DNA of 26,900 nt from assembly GCA_002081555.1 (NCBI GenBank), contig MZNV01001853.1, positions 1-26,900 of the forward strand, in the 5' to 3' direction. Shown here one piece after another: positions 19,911 through 26,900 of this stretch; position 1 is the first letter of the stretch; each line of letters starts with the position of its first letter. The notes beneath the pieces were generated by a model. It saw nothing but the letters and a program-made list of their open reading frames with translations, had not been told where the DNA came from and ran no database searches. The DNA comes from Protostelium mycophagum (lineage: Eukaryota > Evosea > Variosea > Protosteliida > Protosteliaceae). The position numbers and the translations under genes are program-made.

Positions 19911-22147
19911 TTACAGATGCAGCTGACCGATTGCCGAGGCTGAGGGCAAGAAGTGTCCATACAGGATCATCGGTAATCCGAGTATGTCCCTCTTGATCGT
20001 GACACACATCGTCCCCTCGATGTAGGGTCCCTCGCAGAAGGCCGCTGGTTTATTTGGAGGTGTCTGTGTGTTTTCTCCTGACCCTAAGAAAGTCAGCACA
20101 CCACCCTCTACACTTCTGATCATGTGGATCATCATCTCAAAAATGAACAAAATGAACAAAATGCACCTTTCCATATCTTGATGCCCGAAGACATGATCTT
20201 TCTCGTAACAGAAGTATTGAAATAGTTTTCTCTGATGAACTTGGTGTAGTTATATAAGGAGCTGGAAGATAAGATCTGTAAGAGGGCAAAATCGTCTACA
20301 CTGGACGGCAGTTTCATGGAAAAGCCGGTCATGTCTATGAAGGATTGATTGACATAATGAACCACCCCTGATCTCTCCCAAATGAGCGCGGGCACACCAA
20401 TCTGTGCCGCTCCATTTTTGAATGCCTGAGCCATTGAGCCTCGATGTGAGGAGGATGAATGTCTTACTGTGAGGTAGAATTCAAATTCTTTCTTCATGAG
20501 AGCCTTCTGCTCTGGTGAGATGAAACGCCGGATTTCTTGTAGTTTCTCTCTTCGACTCTCCATTTTGCCCATGTATTCCATGATCTCTGATTCTGAGATG
20601 ACTCCTCTGGAAAATGTGAGGCAATCTCATTTATGTAATTCTACATCACGATTGAAAATAGAATATCGCGGATGACTTGAGGATATACTCACTTTGCAAT
20701 CATGACCTGTGTCATGTTTTGCATTGTCCTCTTCGATCTCAAAAAGAGAGAAGGAGGCTGATCTTTTTCATAATTGGGGTCGTATCCATCAGTAGGGGAG
20801 GAAGTAGATAAAGGAAGGATCTCACTACTTGGTGTGTCTGAGAGTGTCAAATTAAGTATTGAACCACTTCCTCCTGCACATATGAGATCACATATCATAC
20901 TCGAATCATGTTTTCTGGCTCTGCCACGAAACCAAAGGCTGTCTTTTGCTTGTAAGACACTCACCACTGTGCGCCAGTATATCTTGTTTCAGGTCTGGCA
21001 TTTTATCATTGGTGAATCCTGGCATGTTCAAATCCAACTGCACCCATCAGTTTCAAGGATAGCACAAGATGAGACTCACAGGACCCAGCTCTGTGGGAAT
21101 GTAGTTAAGAGGGTCGGTGCTGTCCAATGGAGAGCTGGCAGCTCCGAAATAATTCGGGACCATCTGATCCATGATCCAGAGAAAGTCGCCTGCTTTCTCT
21201 TCAGGCTTTTCGACTCCAAAGAGGTCCATCAAGTTCTCTGTAAGTTTCATCAGAAAAGAGTCTTTTTCTTTGATCTTTCATGACTGCTGGATAGTCGACG
21301 GCGCTCCGGAATGAGACCTCTTATAAGCCAAACACCATCAACTCGATTCGTTGTGATTTCTCGAATGAAATCAAAATTAGGTGGCAGAATGTTACCTGTA
21401 AACTTCTCTGAGGAAGGAACCGGCGCCGAATTGTTTGACAAAGAGCGAGGTCTGTGAGCAGGTGAATTAGTGTTTTTGAATGCTGCGGCATGTAAGATAA
21501 TCGAGTAAATTACAAATCAAGTTAAAATCATACGACTTGTTCGAATCATTCAAAGATATACCGTTTGTTGGTGATGTTGTAGCTGAATGAGTTTCGGTTA
21601 TCGTGGGAGTCAACTTCTTTGTTGTTGTTGTTGTCTTATCTTCGTCACTCTTTTTCCTGCCTCTCTTCTTACTCTCAGCGTCAACACATTGTTCTGGGGG
21701 AAACCCACGTGAAAGACACCTCTTGCAAGGACGTGCTTTCAGACTTTAGAATTGGAGGACGAATCAGCGATATTGGCGCTAATTGAAGGGATGAATGGAC
21801 CCACCGTTGTCACATGATGCGTGATCTTTCTTACAAAGAGCGCAAGCGTGAGTGACCTTCTTGACCATTATACGCTGGCCATTCGAGTCGACCACCTCTA
21901 AACCGTTATTTTGCATGCCTGGTGGCATTTGATTCATAGAGAACGGCGCCTGCCCGGTGGGGAAGGACGTCGCCTGATGTTGGTGCATCATCTGTTGTTC
22001 CTGAGATGTGGTTGGCAGCGGATTACTCTCCTCAACAAAATCATTCCAATCCGCGCAACAAACTACATTCCTGGGACAAACGTATAAGATCTTTTGAAGG
22101 AAAACGGGCGATTTTGGCAACGCAAACACGATGCTCAACCACTTCAC
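19911..22147 (-). CDS. Zn2Cys6 transcription factor with PAS domain (AcuK/ERT1/RDS2-like)
   Basis: Stop TAA at 19911-19913. The start is less sure: ATG at 22147 is the first in the frame, but an exon beginning near 22071 with an upstream start is possible. After a Gln/Pro/Met-rich N-terminal region comes a binuclear zinc cluster split by one intron: THACALCKKDHASCDN joined to ARPCKRCLSRGFPPEQC (C-x2-C-x6-C-x5-C-x2-C-x9-C), then a basic stretch ESKKRGRKK. A Thr/Ser-rich linker follows, and near the C-terminus a PAS-like domain (AQIGVPALIWERSGVVHYVNQSFIDMTGFS) ending in IEGTMCVTIKRDILGLPMILYGHFLP. The order and the ending are characteristic of the AcuK/AcuM/ERT1/RDS2 family, nuclear regulators of gluconeogenesis and non-fermentable carbon use. 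The cluster is about 100 residues in, later than the usual extreme N-terminus. Confidence 0.88.
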
Positions 22148-22445
22148 CTTCTAATTCATCTCAGGAGAACCATATCAAGACGGGGACTGTCTGTTGGGGC
22201 GAAATGTGACCTTCTAAATTGCGATCTCATCACCGTCCACTTTCGTCTGACAAGGACACTCCCCATTTCCCCCGAATCGCACATTTAGAAGTCTGGAAAG
22301 TTCGACATGTACGGGTTATCTGGCAGGTACAGGAATTACACGGCGACTTTCCATCTCCTTAATTAATATTTAAGACAATCCAAGGGTAGCAGTGGCCCTA
22401 TGGGCTGATTCCTTCCTCCATGTTGAACAAGCAAGAGCTGAATAC
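22148..22445. other. Gap between tandem minus-strand genes, no gene seen
   Basis: It should contain the promoter and leader of the zinc-cluster factor and the 3' end of the Deg protease gene. TTAATTAATATTTAA at about 22360-22374 is AT-rich and could be a core-promoter or 3'-end element. No convincing exon. Confidence 0.4.
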
Positions 22446-24907
22446 TCATTTTTTATCGGCTTGAAGCAAGTCGATCGACCTTGATGATGGCACAATGTGC
22501 TTGTTCAATATTCGCTCATTGGCAAAAGAGACGTTCTTGCGGTCCAAAATGATCAAGCTAAAAGTACGTCATTTAAGATATCATTTCGTAGAGACTGTGG
22601 GAACACAGCTGCACATTTGTAGTGGATAAACATGAGTAAAAACAGATCAACTTACAAAGAGTTGTCCATTTTGAATCTGGCGAACTCCTCCTTGTTATCG
22701 TCTACTAACGACACCAGGTGCGCGAGGTTCTTCACCGCGATACCGTTGAATTCTTTGACCTTATCTCATCAGGATGTTGTGATGATGAGATGAACATTCT
22801 ACCTCCATGTTCGTGAGGCCGTTATAACCATAATTGATTTGGTCGACAAGAATGTGTGACAGTATCACAATCTAAATCGATCATCAGGACACGACGATTT
22901 CATTATGGGAATACAGACATACCTCTTGGTCAGGAGAATCGATTTCTTGGAATACCGCCTTATAAGATAATTTTCTCGGACTTGTATTATACCAATCTTC
23001 GCCGTACTCATGCAGATACGGCTGTATCAGCCGTGTAAACACCAACCCTCCATATACGAAGTATCTGTTCATGAGGTTAAGAGATAGATCTCCGTGTTCA
23101 TGGAATGATCACTCACGAGGGTCTGACGTCATAGGATTGTACCGCCACCAAGTGCCTCCTCGGCATAACTTCGGCGTCCACATCCATCTCTTGTTTATCT
23201 CTCAAGATCCTCAACTTGCACTTCTCGCCGAGGTATTTAGACATCAGATGGTACTCGAATGTGATGCGCTCCCCTCTGTGTCTAAACTTGATAGTGCCGT
23301 CGTTTGCGATCACGTGACCGTCGACAGAGAGCACCACGTCACCTCTGTGTATGTTCTTTTCGTTTTCTGTACAGGCTTTGGAGACATTCGTCACCATGAC
23401 ACCCGTCTGATTGTGTTTCATTCCGAGAAATTTCCTGATGGCGAGATTCTCCAGTGGTTGACAAGCTATCCCGAAAGCCCCTAAACCTGTCATGGTCTTG
23501 TTGCCACGGTGATGGTCCTCTAAAAAGTGATCTACAATAGTATGCGGAATGATAAATCCAATGTTTTCTCCTGAGGGCATCGTCTGAAAGGCTATCCCCA
23601 CCACCTATGACTATTAAGCTTCTAAAAATAGATCATATTCCGGCATCTACACCTTGCCATCTTTGAGGACCGGACCACCGGAGTTACCGGAGTTGATGGC
23701 AGCATCAATTTGTACGGATAATAATTGCACAGCGCCGTGAACATATGGCTGTAGTTCTATTCTGGATACAACACCTGCATCATATCAATATTTGAACCTC
23801 TTTAGGATAGAGGACCTTGTGTGACTGAGATATTGTCTCCTCCTGTTGGAAATCCAATCACATTCACCATCTCTTGTAATTCCTGATGATTTTATTTTTA
23901 TTAACAATAAGAATAGATAAAGTGTTGTGGTCAATAAATGGATGTAGAGAAACTTACTGGTAACTCTCCGAATTCCAAAGGCTCTATACCTTGCCAAAAT
24001 GAGGCGTCGTGCACTGAAAGCATCGCCTGAATATCTTCAGTTTTTTTTGCATTTCGCTTTAAAATGGCGGGAAAAAACTTTAAAATTTTTGTCGAGATAA
24101 TCAATTGTTACGGCGGACTCTTAGATGGATCATGATGTTGCATCTTTAGCAGATGAAGAATACATTGGCTGTTATAGAGGTGTAAAGTCTATCGAGGCAG
24201 AGCCGCGATACAAGCAGATGAAATACAGAGTACCCGAACGATGAGATGAACAAGATGTAAATGTACTGACAATGTCACAATCATGGCCGATAGCGGTGAC
24301 GTCACAAGTGTACCTCGTGCTATCATTGCCGAATTTCCTCACAGTCACAAATGTCTGATTGGCGACTACCTGCACCAGTCATGACCTCAATCTCACTTCT
24401 TTCCTTCTTACATGAGCGTTTGTGAGAATGCACAGGTCTCCTGCTTTATTCCTCACAACAAATCCTGATCCAGTGGCCTCTCTAGAGGCTTTCATCTGCC
24501 ACTGTTGTGTATCAGTGTGAATCGAGATGTATCTGTCAGCCGCACCGGGAGGAAATAGTTAGGGCTGGTGATCGTAGCGAAGACTTTCACAATAGCATCC
24601 ATCTTTGGACCTGATCATTCTCACATTTCTTATTGATCCCACACCTACCTCCATAATATTGAGAGGGAGGTTTGTGATTGTTTTCCAAAGGCTGAGTTGG
24701 CACAGTCTTATCTGGTATCACAGGGGTATCTGATTTGTATCTTCTCCATATTGTGGGTGGAAGATAGCATCTGCTTATTTCCGTCTTAGGCTTGCTCAAT
24801 TTCACTGGTCTAGTCCGTAATATCGAATTGATATGCGAAGTTGAGAGTGATCCTTGTGTATTGTGCTGAAGACAACAAAAGGAATTTTGAGAGATCCTTC
24901 TCAACAT
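22446..24907 (-). CDS. Deg/HtrA-type serine protease with two PDZ-like regions, mitochondrial
   Basis: Start ATG at 24907, stop TGA at 22446-22448, multiple introns. The N-terminus ([18 protein letters not shown], Arg/Ser-rich, no acids for about 40 residues) reads as a mitochondrial presequence. The trypsin-like domain opens with [20 protein letters not shown]. The catalytic triad is present: His in CILTNAH(V), Asp in IGHDCDI and Ser in [45 protein letters not shown], a PDZ domain ([36 protein letters not shown]) and a second degenerate PDZ region ([29 protein letters not shown]) follow; the end is [31 protein letters not shown]. This long layout is that of plant Deg2/Deg9-like proteases, more than of yeast Nma111 or animal HtrA2. 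Role by family: degrading damaged proteins. Confidence 0.9.
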
Positions 24908-25115
24908 CGCCTATGATCTTGCGAATGTCGGATTTTGTGATCATCAAAACATTTTTACACTTTTTTTTCGAATTATTTCAGTTCACCGAGACAGCCTTTG
25001 AAATCATCATATAAAAAGGGAATATTATAGTGCATTTATCTACAACTAAACACACACTGAATGCTTGCTTCCTGTGATCAGTTTGTAAATTCTCTGCAAA
25101 ACATTTGTAAGCTTT
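24908..25115. other. Upstream of the Deg protease gene, no gene seen
   Basis: AT-rich promoter-side sequence for the minus-strand protease gene, with a T9 run at about 24960. It also contains a partial copy (TTTGTAAATTC, TTTGTAAGC) of the sequence that precedes each foldback repeat. Confidence 0.35.
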
Positions 25116-25277
25116 TGTGTGCTCAGAGCATGCTTTATACAGACTGGGTGGAAATCACTGCACACTAAAAGATAGTAGCCTGTGCCTCATAGAGGCAGAG
25201 GCTAATGAGGGTTTGTGGGTGGGCGTTATGTGTAGTGTTTCTCTTTGTGTCTGCTTGAATCATGCTTTTAGCACACA
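25116..25277. repeat. Foldback repeat, copy 1
   Basis: The outer 17 bases (TGTGTGCTCAGAGCATG) are complementary to the last 17 (CATGCTTTTAGCACACA) with two mismatches. Inner arms pair again (CAGAC with GTCTG; AAATCACTGCACAC loosely with GTGTAGTGTTT), and the centre is a hairpin at 25178-25202 (GCCTGTGCCTC / GAGGCAGAGGC, 10 of 11 pairs). No long open frame and no transposase. It could be a short foldback or MITE-like element or the gene of a structured RNA. Confidence 0.6.
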
Positions 25278-25334
25278 TATCTATATTACATGTACAGACT
25301 ATAACAAATATTTAGAGGATGGTTTATAAGCTTT

Positions 25335-25475
25335 TGTGTGCTAAAAGCATGTTCTGTACAGACTGTGTGGAAATCACTGTACACCCTGCTTGCTGAACCA
25401 CAAAGTGGTGAGGACAAGCATTATTGTGTGCTTTGTGTTTCTCTTTGTGTCTGCTCTGTACATGATCTTAGCTCA
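25335..25475. repeat. Foldback repeat, copy 2
   Basis: It starts 219 nt after copy 1 and shares its first 50 or so bases with few changes, plus the right-arm block GTTTCTCTTTGTGTCTGCT. The central hairpin is present but built from different sequence (TGCTTG/CAAGCA outside, ACCAC/GTGGT inside). Its first 17 bases are the exact complement of the last 17 of copy 1. Confidence 0.6.
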
Positions 25476-25559
25476 TCCCTCTTGAAAACACTGGTGTACA
25501 TCACAACATTTGCACGCTGCTTCGGAATTTATTGCGATATCTCAAAAAGATATCATGAC

Positions 25560-26013
25560 GTAACTGCTCTCAGTACTTTCCAAGAGACCTCGACCACACA
25601 CAGGTAAACTCTCAATTGTAGACGTCTTAGAATCATCGCTGTCTCTCGCTCCTCATTTCATACAGGTCTTCGATCTGTATCGCGCGGTATCTTTATAATT
25701 CACAGGTAACGATTCCTCGCCGACGTCGGTTCATCTCTCTCTCTGACTCTATTCCAGGTCTTGGAACCATATTCCACCGCCATTTGAAGAAGATCCTTTG
25801 AGCCAGGGCCTTATTTCAAGCCATCTCCAAGGTAATGACATACGCCTCTCTATAGACGTCGGTGTGTTCACATTTTCTGACCCCCAGCGAATCTCGTCCT
25901 TATCACCACAAACAACTCAAGGTAATTTCATACGCTCGGATTGAATGCTTGACCTCTCGGTCTCAATCATCTTCTGCATTCTAATGTTTACCTAGACACA
26001 ACCGTTCTTAGTT
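25560..26013 (+). promoter_or_regulatory. Leader region with a chain of small non-coding exons
   Basis: In about 400 bases there are at least five plausible acceptor-donor pairs on the plus strand: CACAG|GTAAAC near 25603, ATACAG near 25666, CACAG|GTAACG near 25706, CTCCAAG|GTAATGACATACGC at 25831, and CTCAAG|GTAATTTCATACGC at 25921. The last acceptor (CTAG) is near 25995, just before the ATG at 26014. Two of the donors share a 14-base context exactly 90 nt apart. The words between them have no long open frame, so this reads as an alternatively spliced 5' leader. Confidence 0.42.
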
Positions 26014-26832
26014 ATGGCCGGTGTTGATCCCTATGCGACCTTCCGTATCTCTCTTCAGGCTAAGGTTTCTGGAGTTAACCTCACCCAAGGACAGAAGACT
26101 CAATATTTTGAGAGGTACTCAAATAAGGACGAGGCCACCTGCGATGCAGTGCAGAGATTCAAGCCAAACAACCAGGACCTCATAGACGATGCTGTAGGAC
26201 TTTATCCCGCACAAGGAGCCGCCCCCGCCGGTGAGTTCCAACCCTTCTTTATTCTCTTTTTATTCTCAATATTCTTGTTGCGGTGTCCCCAGGGCCTCTA
26301 CAGGGCTCTACGGGTCTCTCAGGCTCTAGCTCGCATAGCGGCGGCTTAGAGGGGTCTTTTTGGCTTGGTGTTACAGTCATTTTTACATATTTCAGATTAC
26401 ACAGAATTTCGCCAGGACATACGAGACATCAAGAGGAAATTAGAAGAAGTGGACAATCACATTGCATTATCGAGGATGTCATCAGACCACATCTCGTCTA
26501 TCCTGAATACAATTGATTTAGATATCAGGGTACGTGAGGAGGATGAGAATCAAAATGATATACTTCCGGAGTTTCAGGTGAGAAGATCACCCAGAAAATC
26601 CTTGCTGAATTTGATAGAATTCCCATTACGAGGCATACCAATGGGCAGGCCACCAAACAGACGCCGCAACTGTACCAATCATCTATGTACACAACTACTC
26701 AAATTTGGAGTTAGGGTTGGAGACCACCAAGAATATATTCTACACCCACTTCCATCAAGAAAGCTCTTTTGCAACGTTCATATCACTCGATTCTTTTTGT
26801 CAGGAGGGTGTGACGCTGTGATTGTACCATGA
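26014..26832 (+). CDS. Unrecognised gene, probably continuing past the window
   Basis: ATG at 26014 follows a spliced leader. Exon 1 (26014-26230) encodes MAGVDPYATFRISLQAKV ... YPAQGAAPAG. A 165-nt intron follows, then DYTEFRQDIRDIKRKLEEVDNHIALSRMSSDHISSILNTIDLDI, a helical, probably coiled-coil stretch. Beyond about 26530 the structure is unclear. The same frame runs on to a TGA at 26830-26832 (ending SGGCDAVIVP). A 48-nt intron-like segment (26530-26577) is in frame, and another frame reads KITQKILAEFDRIPITRHTNGQATKQTPQLY, which also looks coding. A donor (GTGAGT) at 26835 suggests further exons. The RIPITRHTNG and SGGCDAVIV words faintly recall Crinkler-type effector C-termini, but this is too weak to name. 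Confidence 0.45.
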
Positions 26833-26900
26833 CTGGTGAGTATTTCCATTACGCCAATCTGACACATGTCACACCAATCTCCCACAACACATAACTGATC

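Noticed and set aside
25116-25475. CRISPR-like or simple tandem repeat array.
   Set aside because: Only two diverged copies, long palindromic units, and a eukaryotic context.

Overview
The window is nuclear DNA from a compact eukaryotic genome. I read it as an early-diverging fungus, possibly a zoosporic (chytrid-like) one. The fungal call rests on a GH72 beta-1,3-glucanosyltransferase with a C-terminal X8 domain and GPI signal (a fungal wall-remodelling enzyme) and on a Zn2Cys6 plus PAS regulator of the AcuK/ERT1/RDS2 type. The early-branching call is inferred from genes rare or absent in yeasts and common moulds: an L-fucose kinase, a GPI-anchored hedgehog-interacting-protein-like (HHIPL) protein and a Deg9-like protease. 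The species is not identified. Genes are packed a few hundred bases apart and cut by many introns, mostly 38-70 nt, with branch points of the CTGAC / TTGAC / CTCAAC kind.

Layout. 1-717 (+): C-terminal half of ornithine decarboxylase. 1113-2051 (-): L7Ae-fold RNase P/MRP subunit (Rpp38/Pop3-like). 2011-2545 (+): weak membrane-protein fragment. 2499-5061 (+): secreted GPI-anchored HHIPL protein. 5161-10260 (-): L-fucose kinase with about 23 introns. 10450-11070 (-): small unknown membrane protein. 11948-13718 (+): GH72 enzyme. 13771-13865 (-): initiator tRNA-Met whose acceptor 5' strand is split from the D arm by 23 nt. 14002-16337 (-): uncharacterised protein with a Pol-beta-type nucleotidyltransferase signature. 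16397-19719 (-): long acidic repeat region followed by PP5-like TPRs. 19911-22147 (-): Zn2Cys6/PAS transcription factor. 22446-24907 (-): mitochondrially targeted Deg/HtrA protease. 25116-25475: two tandem foldback repeats. 25560-26013 (+): chain of small non-coding leader exons. 26014-26832 (+): unrecognised gene that probably runs past the right edge.

The genes do not form one pathway. They are ordinary housekeeping, cell-surface and regulatory functions. The most unusual observations are: the split initiator tRNA; introns that fold into hairpins across their own length; a recurrent intron motif TTTGACGCGTTGTAG, which suggests copied (introner-like) introns; a SUMO-interaction-like motif array fused to PP5-type TPRs with no phosphatase; and the neighbouring nucleotidyltransferase-like protein. 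All gene models were spliced by eye from reading frame, splice signals and family resemblance, so exon edges are approximate.
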